In this document: one piece after another, positions 28,901 to 37,735 of the stretch
Position numbering within the stretch: the first letter of the stretch is position 1
Layout of the letters: each line of letters opens with the position of its first letter
Source: Glandiceps talaboti
Lineage: Eukaryota > Hemichordata > Enteropneusta > Spengelidae
Length of the DNA: 64,000 bases
NCBI RefSeq assembly: GCF_964340395.1
Contig: NC_135568.1
Span: forward strand, 3,995,803-4,059,802
Direction of reading: 5' to 3'
Position numbers and translations under genes: made by a program
Notes under the pieces: generated by a model
The model's input: the letters and a program-made list of their open reading frames with translations, nothing else
What the model was told of the DNA's origin: nothing
The model's database searches: none

Positions 28901-30965
28901 GTTTACACTATTTACACTCAGAGTTGGGTGGCATCTCTGAGAGCAAGTTTTCCTCAAGTGGTCACACATTCCACCTCATTCAGTGTTTACACTATTTACA
29001 CACACAGTAGGATGGTATCTCTGAGAGCAAGTTTTCCTCAAGTGGTCACACATTCCACCTCATTCAGTGTTTACACTATTTACACACACAGTAGGATGGT
29101 ATCTCTGATAGTGAGTTTTCCTCAAGTGGTCACACATTCCACCTCATTCAGTGTTTACACTATTTACACACACAGTAGGATGGTATCTCTGATAGTGAGT
29201 TTTCCTCAAGTGGTCACACATTCCACCTCATTCAGTGTTTACACTATTTACACACACAGTAGGGTGGTATCTCTGATAGCAAATATTTCTCAAGTGGTGA
29301 CATATTAAACATTGTGTTTTAACTATCTTGACTCCAGGGTGATTACAAAGGCATTACTATCACCCACTTGTGTAATCTACCACATACAACAACTTACAAT
29401 AGTTTAGTTTCTGTGTGTCTTAGTTTGCCGATAGTTCATTTTCAACACTAGTCACAACAACCAATCAACCTGATAAGGGTATACAATGATTTATAGGTGA
29501 CAGATTCTTTGACATCATGAATTTTTCTTTCATCAAATTTCATAATGTTTTTATAATATTTTGTGCGATAATATTTTATTTTGCAGATCAATGAGTGAAA
29601 AGCAAGGACCTAGTGTACGGGGAGCCGCACCTGAAATGTTAGTAGGACCATGTAGTCCTGAAGAAAGAGAAATTATTTCATTCATCATGGGTAACATTAT
29701 CAGGTATGTAACAAACTAGAGATGGTGTTTTATACAGTCATGTAAGAATTCAGTGTAGGATTCAAATTTGGCTGAAAAAAACAAAAACGGTTGTTTGACA
29801 GAGCAGTAGAAACAGTTGGTTCAAGGTAGAAGAATCCTATGTAATCCTTATGGCTCTACTAATACTGATACAAGAACCTGAGATTGAATCGTGGGCCTTT
29901 AAAGGCCCAGTTCACATTAGGATTAAAATGGAGGAATGAAAAACAGTTGTTTGGCAGAGCTACAGAAAAAGTTGGTTCGGAACAAAAGTATGATTGTATG
30001 TAATCATTGTGTCACCACTGATAAGATAATGATGCTGCAAGAACCTGGGACTGAATCATGGGACTTTAACAAAGACCTTTTCTTCGGTAACAGTTGTGTC
30101 AAGAGTTACAACTTACAGTACTGGTAGTACAATATGACTAGTCATAGTCAGAATATAACTTTAAAAAAAAAAAAACAGTTTACAACTACAACTTTCAGGG
30201 AAACTAACTTCAAAGTTTAGTTTCATTTTTGTATAATTGTCTCATATTATAGCAGAACTAAAAAAAAAGTTGTAAAATGCATCAAAGAGATGAAATGTCT
30301 TTGTGGTATGATGCCTTCCATAGAACTATATAGAATATGTCATTTCATGTGTGTCACATCAAGATCGTAATGCACAGAATACTACACATTTTGTTTGTTA
30401 ATTTCTTTGAAGTGAAATAGGTACGTACATGTATGATTAACCTTAGTTTTGTTTGACACATTCACAGAGGATTACTAGATGATCATGATTTCCATGAAGC
30501 TTTGAGAGATATACACAGAGAACCAGTACCATACTTCTGTCAGTTTAGTGATAGACCAATGCGTACTACCTCTATTCTACAAATAGGGGAGGGAGATGTG
30601 GTTGATATGGAGGAGGGAGAAGGGATGATTAAGTCACCTACAGGTCAAGTAGTTTCAGCCTCACCTAAGATGGCTACACAAGAAGTGGTAGTAGAAGAAA
30701 GAGCACTATCTGTAGAGGTATGTGTATAGACATGAAATAGTATTACGCTGAGTGTCTGTGCGTGTCTGTGTCTGTGAGCCTGTCTGTGTATCTGTCTGTC
30801 TACATGTATGTCTGCCTGTCTTTGTCTCTGTATCTGTGTCCATGTCTATACATGTGTCTGCTGTGTGTGTGTGTGTGTGTGTATTCATGGTCTTTGACTA
30901 AGCATCTATGTGTTTCTGTCTAGCTGTCTGTCACATGTGCTGGGTTTTCTGTTCATGTATAGCTG

Positions 30966-31058
<93 letters not shown>

Positions 31059-32470
31059 TGGGTGTGGGTGTGTGAGATAAAATTTTGATTTAGTACCCAC
31101 CAGTCAATGTAAACTTGTCTCATGAAACTTAGTATTTTTTCATCTTTCAGTCGGGGAAAAAGAGTATTTCCAAGCAGTCCAGTCTGGGAGGTAGTATGAC
31201 TGGGTCTAGAGCATCTGGCAAGTCTGTCAGTATTGTAGAAAAACCCATCAGTCCACCAGCACAACCACCTGTTGCCATGGCTACTGAAGAGGCTGCTGCT
31301 GAGGAATACCATGATGAAACATTGGAGGAGACTGATCTTCCAATAGCCAGGTCACCTGATGAAGAAGAGCCAATCACAGAGCAGAGTGAAGAATTGATGG
31401 CTTCCAGGGCAGCAGAGACAGAAGTACAATATCAACAAAGTTTGCAAGCTGAGAAACATTTGATGGATAGGCAAATGTTGAAAAGGTAAAAACAACAGAT
31501 GTTACGACTTCACTTTCTAGTCATAATAATAGGTATTGTGACAGCATTCTGTGCAAAAGTGTTTAGAAAAATTTCATATGCATAATCAGAGACGTACTGG
31601 CAATATGTTTATTTACAGCAGAAAACAAAAATTGTTCTTGAAAAAGAATGTGTGATCAAAACTGAATCGTGTAAATTCACTTTCACCTTTGGAAATTATT
31701 ATATGATCTACATTAGTCTGTAAAGTGGTTGTTGTATTGTGTATTTTGTTTATCATTGTTAAGATTTTGTCTAGAGGTTAGAGGTCGGGGGAAGAGAGAT
31801 TATTGTAGAGCCTTAGCCATTATAAACTGCTTTCAGTAAGTTGTTCTTTATGAAATATTAAATTGTCGCAATTGAGGTATGAAGATTACTGTTAGTCAAT
31901 ATGCCGGGGTCAACAGAGGTTGATTTCTTGGTAACATCTGTAGTGCAAAATAACAATACTAGAAAGATGAAGCATAAAGAATTATAAAATGCTCATTGTA
32001 TTACCATTTCAGATTTAGCTCATAAAGTGATAAAGTATTTATTTCATTGTTTGGTTGTCATGTCACATCTGTCATGTAGGAACAATGCATGAAATATAAA
32101 TCAGATCGGTATTTTTATCAACTCATCATATTTCAATTCCAGGTTACCGGAATTTGGCTGTTTCCTTGAAGCTATTGTGGAAAATGCCATCCATAATGTT
32201 ATCTTGGAGGCTAGTACTGGAGAAGTGAACTTGACAGCTAGGCCTAGAATGGTGGCCTTACCACCCAAACCAGCAACACCAACTCCAGTGCCCTCTATCA
32301 ACGACAAAGATCCAAGGGCTCCAAGTTTCCGCATCAGTGCCGCAAGTTCACCAGCTTCAGCAAGAACCAAGACAGAAATGGAATCTGTGAGAACAGAGTC
32401 ACACCGAGCTGATAGTGTAGGATCTAAAGCATCACATAGTCGGGCATCAAGAGTCACCATATCAAAATGA
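9399..32470 (+). CDS. CFAP65: Cilia- and flagella-associated protein 65, 33 coding exons
   Basis: Thirty-three exons with consistent phase and GT-AG borders join into one frame of 5,655 nt (1,884 residues plus stop). Human CFAP65/CCDC108 is close to this length at about 1,925 residues. Family hallmarks are the N-terminal W-x-G-W-E-x-G-x-x-YTK-x-x-x-LKNV motif (near residues 28-46), an FCPPWCLT...GHTF block in exon 14, the acidic LEYWAE[11 protein letters not shown] block ending exon 21, and a PEFG...[11 protein letters not shown] motif opening exon 33. Much of the protein reads as repeated ASH/MSP-like beta-sandwich segments. Known role of the family: a protein of motile cilia and sperm flagella, assigned to the central-apparatus region, whose loss causes flagellar malformation. 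The start codon follows an acceptor at 9389, so a 5' noncoding exon is likely upstream. The gene runs convergently with the glycosyltransferase at 33.7 kb. Orthology is inferred from remembered family features, not an alignment. Confidence 0.87.
10370..10633. mobile_element. MITE with CAGGGCT termini, hAT-like
   Basis: A 264-bp segment in CFAP65 intron 2 starts CAGGGCTCAAAATT and ends TTTCAAGCCCTG, so the termini are inverted repeats. CAGGG-type ends are common in hAT-derived MITEs. I could not see a clean 8-bp target duplication. It has no coding capacity. Confidence 0.6.
11603..14557 (+). CDS. CFAP65: CFAP65 exons 4-10, ASH-like repeat block
   Basis: Exons 11603-11802, 12044-12189, 12567-12680, 12930-13038, 13463-13578, 13750-13899 and 14429-14557. 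The translated segments repeat the pattern F-x-W-x-I...F-x-V-x-P...G-x-L-x-P and I-x-A-T-F-R-P seen in ASPM/SPD-2/Hydin-type beta-sandwiches. The phase is continuous throughout. Exon 5 is followed by a 17-G run 16 nt after its donor. Confidence 0.87.
11848..11950 (-). mobile_element. Partial copy of TTAA-flanked MITE family
   Basis: Starts TTTAAAGGCCCACGATTCAGTCCCAGG, matching the end of the copies at 29.8-30.1 kb and 49.4-49.5 kb. Only about 100 bp of the family is recognisable. It lies in CFAP65 intron 4. Confidence 0.5.
12206..12222. repeat. 17-bp poly-G run
   Basis: An uninterrupted run of 17 G lies 16 nt after the CFAP65 exon 5 donor. Confidence 0.95.
14901..15660 (+). repeat. Tandem array of decoy 3' splice sites before exon 11
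   Basis: A unit holding a polypyrimidine tract, TTTGTAG acceptor and the first ~33 nt of CFAP65 exon 11 is repeated with starts at 14999, 15099, 15201, 15293, 15385, 15477 and 15569, then the true exon at 15661. Spacing is 100 and 102 bp for the oldest copies and exactly 92 bp for the rest. A degenerate copy near 14901 lacks the acceptor. Each decoy reads QLNELLKE(G/S)KL in frame and then stops: TGA at once in five copies, TAG after QVDP in the first two. Confidence 0.93.
15661..18714 (+). CDS. CFAP65: CFAP65 exons 11-15, central block
   Basis: Exons 15661-15819, 16350-16571, 17411-17464, 17755-17892 and 18611-18714. Exon 11 encodes a charged [11 protein letters not shown] linker. Exon 12 is another ASH/MSP-like unit ([12 protein letters not shown]...VTFKP). 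Exon 14 carries the FCPPWCLT and GHTF residues I associate with CFAP65. Four of the five exons (11, 12, 14, 15) are preceded by partial upstream copies of their own acceptor and first codons. The start chosen for each is the copy that stays open and in phase. Confidence 0.85.
16240..16325 (+). repeat. Decayed duplicate of exon 12 acceptor
   Basis: The stretch ending ATGTGACTTTGGATACAAA repeats the intron end and first ~45 nt of exon 12 at a 68-bp offset. Its acceptor reads TTTCCAAC instead of TTTCCAG, so it is dead. Confidence 0.8.
16615..17110. repeat. 56-bp tandem array, nine copies
   Basis: GATGTCATCACTCYGTGTG units start at 16615, 16671, 16727, 16783 and onward at an exact 56-bp step to about 17,110. 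The copies are nearly identical, so the array is recent. It begins about 43 nt after the exon 12 donor. Confidence 0.93.
17469..17506. repeat. (GTT)n at a splice donor
   Basis: About 12 GTT units begin within the extended donor of CFAP65 exon 13 (AAA|GTAAGTTGTTG). Confidence 0.95.
17690..17754 (+). repeat. Duplicate acceptor of exon 14
   Basis: TTTCAG|AGTATGAGAGAG at 17697 repeats the real acceptor and first codons of exon 14 (AGTATGAGAGAT at 17755), 58 bp upstream. Using the upstream site would shift the frame and reach TGA soon after the genuine exon start. Confidence 0.85.
18096..18358. repeat. (GT)n-(GTAT)n-(ACTG)n compound microsatellite
   Basis: A GT run from 18096 becomes GTAT tetranucleotides to about 18258, followed by mixed sequence and an ACTG run to 18358. 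The open frames that cross it on both strands are repeat artefacts. Confidence 0.95.
18415..18610 (+). repeat. 120-bp duplication carrying a decoy exon 15 acceptor
   Basis: CATAGTAGTATCATATACAGG occurs at 18442 and 18562. GTTTTACCAGCCATAGAC after an AG at 18502 copies the true exon 15 start (GTTCTACCAGCTATAGAC at 18611). The decoy stays open as [11 protein letters not shown] and onward, with a possible donor at 18583, but as an 80-nt exon it would break the frame. Confidence 0.85.
18810..19035. repeat. 48-bp tandem repeat, five copies
   Basis: GAATTC-like landmarks recur at 18815, 18861, 18909, 18957 and 19005, with the shared core ACAAAGTTTRTCTATTGGTC. It is intronic in CFAP65 between exons 15 and 16. 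Confidence 0.88.
19367..22985 (+). CDS. CFAP65: CFAP65 exons 16-21
   Basis: Exons 19367-19559, 19812-19982, 20524-20682, 21261-21426, 21704-21977 and 22703-22985. Exon 17 encodes [21 protein letters not shown], a typical strand order for the family. Exon 20 is long and includes [15 protein letters not shown]. Exon 21 ends in the acidic [14 protein letters not shown] motif. The donor of exon 16 is the weaker GTTTGT. Exon 19 has a duplicate donor 57 nt downstream. Confidence 0.86.
20683..21075. repeat. Degenerate ~100-bp repeats with nuclear-receptor half-sites
   Basis: Three or four diverged units share CCTTGTTCACACTTCCA and ACATTAGGTATGAACC. The unit edge ACATTAGGGTA resembles the end of exon 18 with its donor. 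TCAAGGTCAAGGTCA at 20688-20702 contains an extended AGGTCA half-site of the ERR/SF-1 type followed by another half-site. Function is not shown. Confidence 0.5.
21427..21560 (+). repeat. Duplicated 3' part and donor of exon 19
   Basis: ACAGGGACCTTATCCAG...GATCCAATA and the following GTATG recur 57 bp downstream of the true donor, giving a second usable donor at 21484. A further fragment (CATTACCAGTTGGCAA, near 21523) copies a more internal part of exon 19. Confidence 0.88.
23218..23309. repeat. (GT)n/(GTGC)n microsatellite
   Basis: GT run passing into GTGC units, intronic in CFAP65. Confidence 0.95.
23652..26958 (+). CDS. CFAP65: CFAP65 exons 22-27, C-terminal ASH-like block
   Basis: Exons 23652-23810, 24155-24343, 25101-25214, 25746-25904, 26301-26444 and 26842-26958. 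Every exon length is a multiple of three and every intron here is phase 0, so single-exon skipping would keep the frame. Segments such as [20 protein letters not shown] and [20 protein letters not shown] again match the ASH G-x-L-x-P-x-x-x signature. Exon 23 is followed by a long array of copies of its own 3' edge. Confidence 0.86.
23905..24000. repeat. (ACAG)n microsatellite
   Basis: Two ACAG runs separated by about 40 bp of unique sequence. Confidence 0.9.
24344..25020 (+). repeat. Array of about 15 copies of exon 23's donor edge
   Basis: The last ~40 nt of CFAP65 exon 23 plus its donor (TTAGATCTCACAGCACTG...ATCAGACAG|GTCAG) are copied into the intron. The true GT is at 24344 and copies follow at 24391, 24438 and 24485, an exact 47-bp step, then shorter and diverged units to about 25,020. 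Reading through the true donor meets TAG after five codons, so use of any copy would truncate the protein. Confidence 0.92.
25941..26092. repeat. (TCTG)n microsatellite
   Basis: TCTG/TATG tetranucleotides, intronic in CFAP65. The long frames across it on both strands are artefacts. Confidence 0.93.
27007..27305. mobile_element. Intronic element with foldback 3' half, copy 1
   Basis: AGCCAAGTT...TTTATACCCTGGTTGTTCCA opens a segment whose second half (27140-27305) folds on itself: GGTATAATTATACCATTCCCCAATATTT pairs with AAATATTGGGAAATAATACC. A diverged second copy lies beyond exon 28. Confidence 0.6.
27444..32470 (+). CDS. CFAP65: CFAP65 exons 28-33, coiled-coil and low-complexity tail
   Basis: Exons 27444-27560, 28363-28664, 29587-29703, 30468-30717, 31151-31485 and 32143-32470. 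Exon 28 (about residues 1403-1441) is highly charged ([14 protein letters not shown]) and probably helical or coiled-coil. Exon 29 is Arg/Ser-rich. Exons 31-32 are acidic and Ser-rich, presumably disordered. The last exon begins with the conserved PEFG...[12 protein letters not shown] helix, then a Pro/Ala/Ser-rich tail ending RASRVTISK. The stop codon is TGA at 32468-32470. Confidence 0.85.
27640..27975. mobile_element. Intronic element, copy 2
   Basis: Shares AGCCAAGTT, TTTATACCCCGGTTATTCCA, AGGGTTTTGTCA and ACCCCTTA in the same order as the element at 27.0-27.3 kb. The two copies bracket CFAP65 exon 28. Confidence 0.5.
27996..28278. mobile_element. 283-bp MITE with CAGGGATGAACAA termini
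   Basis: Perfect 13-bp terminal inverted repeats (CAGGGATGAACAA and TTGTTCATCCCTG) plus subterminal GGACCAG repeats in both orientations. CAGGG ends suggest a hAT-related non-autonomous element. Flanking 8-mers do not form a clear target duplication. Confidence 0.75.
28830..29320. repeat. 84-bp tandem array, six copies
   Basis: GATGGTATCTCTGA units start near 28841, 28925, 29009, 29093, 29177 and 29261. Because 84 is divisible by three, the array yields a long but meaningless open frame. Confidence 0.92.
29754..30070. mobile_element. Two adjacent copies of a TTAA-flanked MITE
   Basis: Two ~150-bp copies share AACAGTTGTTTGGCAGAGC, TTGGTTC, TAATCnTTnTG and CAAGAACCTGnGAnTGAATC. At the junction GGGCCTTTAAAGGCCCAG the ends meet across a TTTAAA. 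Ends of the form TTAA-AGGCCC suggest insertion at TTAA, the hallmark of piggyBac-type elements. Related copies lie near 11.85 kb and 49.4 kb. Superfamily assignment is inference. Confidence 0.6.
30751..31063. repeat. (TCTG)n and (GT)n microsatellites
   Basis: Impure TCTG/GT repeats to about 30,880 and a pure GT run of nearly 50 units at 30966-31063, intronic in CFAP65 between exons 31 and 32. Confidence 0.95.
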
Positions 32471-32687
32471 AAGAAAGATCATTACTTTTATGCATCTAAT
32501 CGATAAAACAAAATTTTCTCTTTTTAGGAAGAGCGCATAACATTGTGATTAAAGAATGTGACTTATTTGATGTCCAAGATCCGTCCAGACAAAAAACAAA
32601 ACCGAAAGCAGAAACGTTTCTTGTGAATGTCTACACATACAACATTAGCATGGAACCCTTTTTTTGTAATGTTTTATACAATTTGTA

Positions 32688-32693
32688 AATAAA
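32688..32693 (+). terminator. CFAP65 polyadenylation signal
   Basis: AATAAA lies 218 nt after the CFAP65 stop codon. It is the first canonical hexamer in the 3'UTR. Confidence 0.7.
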
Positions 32694-32719
32694 CTATTTT
32701 TGTGGAATTATTAAATGTT

Positions 32720-33550
32720 TTGTAATGAAGGCATAATGTATTTATGCATAGTGTTATCAAATATGAACGGGAAACAAATCTGGAAAAAAACTTAGTGAGC
32801 TAAAAAAAAATCCACTTGTTTAGATTTGTAAGTGTGTTTCATTTGTTTAACATCATCCTGTATTTACTGTATATATTTATGCAATACGTCTGAGTGAAAA
32901 TATGGAGAGTAAATAATGCATGTATAAATAAGATGTTATGATTTATATCCAGACATTTAACAATTTGAACTGGTCAGACATGACTTTGACCTTGTATACT
33001 AAGCCTGTATTGATAGTCTGTAGTAGTCATGCTAACAAATCTTTCTGAAAACTTGGGCCGAAACATTTTTGAAATAATTCTTTCAAAAAAAAATTGGAGC
33101 AAACATTGAAACAGTTCTGAATGTATCAAAAGTAATCTGGTGGCAAAACTGATGAAGCCAAAAGTTCAGAATGGAGAATCTGCAGCTCCCTTCATTTGAA
33201 TATAAAAAGTGACATCATTTTTGTTTTGACCAATCAACTTCTATGTTGTATATTCATATGAATACATTAAGAATTTGACCAATCACATCGTAGGTGATTT
33301 TACATATCTAAAACCAAGGACTGCACATTTGATATACAGGCTTAAAAGTGAGTTCAAGTTCAACTGGCTACAAAGTTTGTTTTCTGTCAGAAGAGGATAA
33401 CATTAGTGTAAAAAGGAATAACAAATATTGTTTTTTCAAAATATCAACGTACGACTGACTTTGTAACTGTATACATACTCCCATTTAGTCAGACACAGTT
33501 CAAAATATTTTGTAACATTTTTCTTGATGTTGTATATGAACACTTTCAAG
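32720..33550. other. Short intergenic interval between convergent genes
   Basis: Lies between the CFAP65 polyadenylation signal and that of the minus-strand glycosyltransferase. It is AT-rich and I see no exon or repeat structure in it. Confidence 0.6.
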
Positions 33551-33555
33551 ATACC

Positions 33556-33561
33556 TTTATT
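33556..33561 (-). terminator. Polyadenylation signal for the first glycosyltransferase
   Basis: AATAAA on the minus strand, about 170 nt past the stop codon at 33733. Confidence 0.55.
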
Positions 33562-33615
33562 CCGCATTGTATTTGAGGTGTGTGCCATTTCAAATAAAAT
33601 GTCAATGAGATATTT

Positions 33616-33622
33616 GCCTGTC

Positions 33623-33664
<42 letters not shown>
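33616..33664. repeat. (TCTG)n microsatellite
   Basis: About ten TGTC/TCTG units in the presumed 3' flank of the glycosyltransferase gene, beyond the stop codon and before the polyadenylation signal. Confidence 0.95.
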
Positions 33665-33668
<4 letters not shown>

Positions 33669-33732
33669 CTTCTGTCCATTTCTTTATCTTTCTGTCGCCC
33701 ATCTGTATTTTCAATCCAATGTGTACCTCTAG

Positions 33733-34863
33733 CTACTTTACTAAAGGTATAAATTCACATGGGTTTCCTTGACAACGAGCACCATCGTCTGACAAAAACC
33801 AATGACCCCAGGATTTTGCAGTCTGTTCTTTTTCAAACGTACCTACCAAGAAATTCTGTTGAATGACGATAGGCTTTTTTGTAGAAAGTTTGCGAACGTT
33901 TTCGTCTTTGTACCACATACCACTATAAAACTGGTCTTCCGGAAGCCATTGCAATTTCACTGGTTCTGTATGAATCAACAAATTCAACAGTCTCATATCA
34001 CTGTTATGGTTTCCTTTATCTTGCCTATATTTATCCATATGACCAGCAAAACTTTCGTAAAGTAATTTCCACATCCGTTTTGTTTGTACGGTTGCATTGA
34101 GAAACAAAAATCCTCCCATAGCTTTCCGTTCATCTTCAACCCGCCATGGGAAATTGTTAGCTGATATTAAATCCATGTCTGAATAATTTTTAAAAACAGA
34201 TGTTGGATTTTCTAACCATACAGCGTCAGATTCAATAACAAACACCGATACATTATTTTGTAGAATTTCGTTGATTAAATTCGTTCGGTACAACATGTAC
34301 TCGAAGTATACACCATCTCCAAAATTCATCGCATCTGAGGTTCCGAATGTTTTTAGAATTGTATGTAAGTTCGGTTTCCAATTTTTAAGGGCCCAGTATG
34401 CTTCAGGATCGGTGGTTATAAACACAGTTTGTGGTAAAATGTCCATACATTCGACGTTACAAATCCAATTTTTTGTTATATTTACGTACGCAAGGTTCAA
34501 AAATTGAAGGAAAAGAAAGTCGTGATGTTCGGCTATCTCCTTTGCAGTAGAAATCATGTCACTCTTTACTTGAGTGCGGGTTGTTTCGTTCGTCATGTTT
34601 AGCATTCCGTAATGGGTTGGTGATATTTTATCGGAATTTGTAAACATCTTTGTTGTGGGTTGTAAATCCTGAAAGACTCCAATGTGGGGATTGTTTGTCG
34701 TCTGCTCTTTCCCGTCGCTAGTCATCCTTGTACCAACATTATACAATCCAGTGTCTAGATCAAAGTAAAAATAAAGGTATAAAAAAGATACCGCCGACAA
34801 CAAAATGACGAACAATTGATACTTCGATATCTTCGGCATGTTGTTAACGCGCCAGATTGTCAC
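33733..34863 (-). CDS. Type II Golgi nucleotide-diphospho-sugar transferase, paralogue 1
   Basis: Intronless frame of 376 residues. A hydrophobic helix at about residues 16-34, followed by a variable stem with N-glycosylation sequons (near 89 and 92), fits a type II Golgi membrane enzyme. The catalytic domain from about residue 107 resembles the PF03407 family (plant RGXT/RRA-like): ITTDPEAYWAL, then VIESDAVWLENP with the DxD-like triad written E-S-D (211-213), then GGFLFLNAT, LPEDQFYSGMWY and WGHWFLSDDG. Members use nucleotide sugars to extend glycans; the donor and acceptor here cannot be told. A second Met at residue 9 gives a shorter tail and could be the true start. A paralogue 4.5 kb upstream on the same strand shares roughly four-fifths of the catalytic residues. 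Confidence 0.83.
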   Translation of the reverse strand: MTIWRVNNMPKISKYQLFVILLSAVSFLYLYFYFDLDTGLYNVGTRMTSDGKEQTTNNPHIGVFQDLQPTTKMFTNSDKISPTHYGMLNMTNETTRTQVKSDMISTAKEIAEHHDFLFLQFLNLAYVNITKNWICNVECMDILPQTVFITTDPEAYWALKNWKPNLHTILKTFGTSDAMNFGDGVYFEYMLYRTNLINEILQNNVSVFVIESDAVWLENPTSVFKNYSDMDLISANNFPWRVEDERKAMGGFLFLNATVQTKRMWKLLYESFAGHMDKYRQDKGNHNSDMRLLNLLIHTEPVKLQWLPEDQFYSGMWYKDENVRKLSTKKPIVIQQNFLVGTFEKEQTAKSWGHWFLSDDGARCQGNPCEFIPLVK

Positions 34864-35482
34864 TCTCCAGTGGCAGACAATAAATTAAATGTAGAATTGC
34901 AATGCATTACATGTACGGGGGGAGGTGGGGTGGGGGTGAGGGTGATGTTATGATAAAAATGTCCAAAGCAACCTCGATAGCGTGTAAATCAATATCTGTA
35001 GTAGTAACGAATAGTCTTGTGGCGTTCTTCGTGTAAACTCGGTTTTCGTCGGTATTTTCAAATGACAACAGTAGCATTTCGACACTGTAACTGTTACAAT
35101 GAATTTCAATTCCGTAGCGACTCCCAAATCCAAGTGAATCAGTCAAGCCACCCTTAACCTAATAAATAAAATCTCTCTCCCTATGATCCCACGCTGATGA
35201 CACACGCTGTTTGCAATCTAATGTGACATAATCATGAAGAGCCTTCTGCCTTTAAAAAAAAAGACAACAGCTTGTGTAGTCATCGGGTTACAGATGTTAC
35301 TCTTCGTGACTCCAGCTTTTTGTAAAACAAAACAAAACTACATCTACAGTCAATATAGTCATCGGGCTGCAGATGTTAGTTTTTGTGACCTCCATGGGTC
35401 ACAGTATTCCATACATCACATCATATCGTTATCATCATTAGCTAAAAAATACCAACTTGTGGTCGTTGTTACAATTTGAAGG

Positions 35483-35540
35483 CCCGCGCGCACCGGTGAC
35501 GCGTGACGTCGACGCCGTTGGTGACGTCACGTCATCACGA
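35483..35540. promoter_or_regulatory. CpG- and CRE-rich patch
   Basis: A short island of CpGs in AT-rich DNA holds TGACGTCG (35504) and the palindromic CRE TGACGTCA (35522-35529), followed by ACGTCATCACG. It sits about 650 bp upstream of the glycosyltransferase start on the minus strand and could be its promoter or a divergent one. Confidence 0.4.
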
Positions 35541-36203
35541 CTTACTTATATATGTACATACCCCATGTATCATAATTTGACAGTACAATGTAACGAAACA
35601 AAACACAGTATGGCTTAATACATTCTTACCAATATTTCTAAATTTATTGTCTGGCTCGACAAATATTTTTTACTATTAAACATTGCTAAAGTCTTATCGT
35701 CGGGCTCGAAAAGAAAGTAGACATGTGGTAAGATTTTTGTTGAGCCATACGATAAAATGTAGCACTGTTGCCATAGTGTTGGTAAGATTGTCACTTAAAG
35801 TTATACTATTCAGAATGACAGTTAATAATAATACCGTGGCGTTTCGAAGACTTATTACTGTTGTAGAGAAGCCTATAATGGTACACAAATGATATATGTA
35901 ACTTTATTTTGCAACTATATTTTGTAACTATATTGACGACTCTAACCTGACCAGTTTAAACGTGAACTTCTAATTTATAGAATTCCAAAGCTGAATAGCT
36001 ACCTCTAATATTTGAATTTTACATCCTGGCACGGGCAAAAGGGTTGGTATTGGTTGGAGAAAATGACTACAAAGAACTTGAACTTGAATTTAAAATACGA
36101 AAATGATGACTTGGCTCGTGGTACTTTACCTTACAAAGCTACAGACACACTGTCGACAAAATATGTATTAATATATTTAATGCCAAGCATGTAGTGTATA
36201 CGT

Positions 36204-36280
36204 AGTCTCGGTTGCCCAGCCTCTTGCCGTTGAGGGCGTCACCGCACGCCCTCAACGGCAAGAGGCTGGATAACCGAAAC
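36204..36280. repeat. GC-rich near-perfect hairpin
   Basis: A perfect 23-bp inverted repeat (36217-36239 with 36246-36268) around a 6-nt loop CACCGC extends to about 33-bp arms with few mismatches. Arm sequence: CAGCCTCTTGCCGTTGAGGG and onward. It is much more GC-rich than the surroundings. It could be a small MITE, a pre-miRNA-like hairpin or a cruciform; nothing decides between these. Confidence 0.85.
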
Positions 36281-37224
36281 TATTTGATATGTTGAATGCA
36301 TTTGCATTTCTTTTTAACAACCACTATTCATACGTCACTATATCAACAACCAATACTCTTAATTTAAACTCCATATATGTATTAGACTCCGCCCACACGT
36401 TTTCACTCAAGTTAACTTCCTCCCCCTAGACGTTTTATTCTAATCAGCGGAGTGACACTTTCCAAATTAATAAACATTAATTGACTGTAAAACTCTCAGC
36501 TCAGTGTAGTCATAATGATCCGATGAGTTTTGAATTAGTTACCTCGACCTCCGTAGTACTGGATACATTGAGGGATAACTTTGAGTTACATTCACTATTA
36601 TTATAGCACAATAATAGAGAGGATGTATATTATTTTGCAGATATTTGGACGGAGTTAGTTGATTTTCATTCGGTTACAATCCCGTCTGGCGAATTTCTCA
36701 TTGCTCTTCTATGTATTCTAACCAGTGTAGTAATCTTCCTGGTCCCTGTCCATCCGTTCGTCTCTATCTTCTTATCTAACCCCCCCCCTCTCTTTCTCTC
36801 TGCCTGCCCATTCGTCCTTCAACCTACCCATTTACTTACTGATTGGTTGATTTCCTATAACACCATTTCATATTTCAGTGCGTCATATATAGCTCTGTTC
36901 TCTAGACGATGACTAATGGAAGATGTGCAAATAACAGTGTCAATGAACGTTCTTTACTATTGACGTTATGAAATAAACCTTGCTAGTGACTTTTACTATC
37001 TCAGACTTACGAAATTTATGGGAATAGTAAAAAACTACATACCCGTATGTTTCGTCACAGCCAATCTTGTTCAAGCACAGTACTTCAAAAAATAGTATCC
37101 ATGGTGACCGTATTTTGGGACGTCAATCCCTTTGTGTCAATTTGAAAAAAAGGGCGTGTGTCGCTTTATGGTATACGTGTCAATTTGAATAAATTACAGA
37201 CTTCTGTTTGAAGTGTTGACTCAC

Positions 37225-37447
37225 CTGGTAAGAACCACCTGTTGAATCACCTTGTGGCCAATCACGAGCATAATGAATATCGCCCACTATGTTCAAAGTG
37301 ACAATTGAACCACAACACGTTTCTTGCCTCACTTCAGACGTTGGTGGCGCTTTATTTACTGTTAGCTTGTGAACCTTCTCTCTGTCAAATGGGTGCATAT
37401 ACTTTGTTAACCTGATATGAATTGGAAGCGCTCCAGATGATAACTTT
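37225..37447 (-). CDS. Unassigned exon-like segment
   Basis: An open minus-strand frame (SSGALPIHIRLTKYMHPFD and onward, ending STGGSYQ) ends at a strong donor CAG|GTGAGT and is preceded by a T-rich tract with AG at 37448. Composition looks coding, but I recognise no domain and found no partner exon with matching phase. It could belong to an unseen gene or be a relic. Confidence 0.3.
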
Positions 37448-37735
37448 CTCAAGGAAAAAAGACTTCATAACCAAAATGATTTGCTGCCTATTATGATGTA
37501 CAAACACTTCACTTGGAATGATCTATACACTATGGGTGTTTATTCATCGTATACAATAATAATTATATAATTATGTAAACATTTGAATCATTATACACAC
37601 TAGATTCATTTATCAACCATACTTGTGATACGTGTGCCTCATAAAGAATATGTACGACGTATAACAGTTTTGAGATATACTGCTATTGAGAATATGTTTT
37701 AATAAGAAAGCTTTAATTACGTAATTCATGCAAAC

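Larger units (their letters stand above)
34864..37180. other. 5' flank of glycosyltransferase 1
   Basis: No exon recognised. Contents: a short local duplication of TAGTCATCGGGYTRCAGATGTTA at 35278 and 35360 (about 82 bp apart), the CRE-rich patch at 35.5 kb, and the GC-rich hairpin at 36.2 kb, both listed separately. Confidence 0.55.

Noticed and set aside
28928-29308. 126-residue repetitive frame
   Set aside because: An 84-bp intronic tandem repeat whose period is divisible by three keeps any open frame open.
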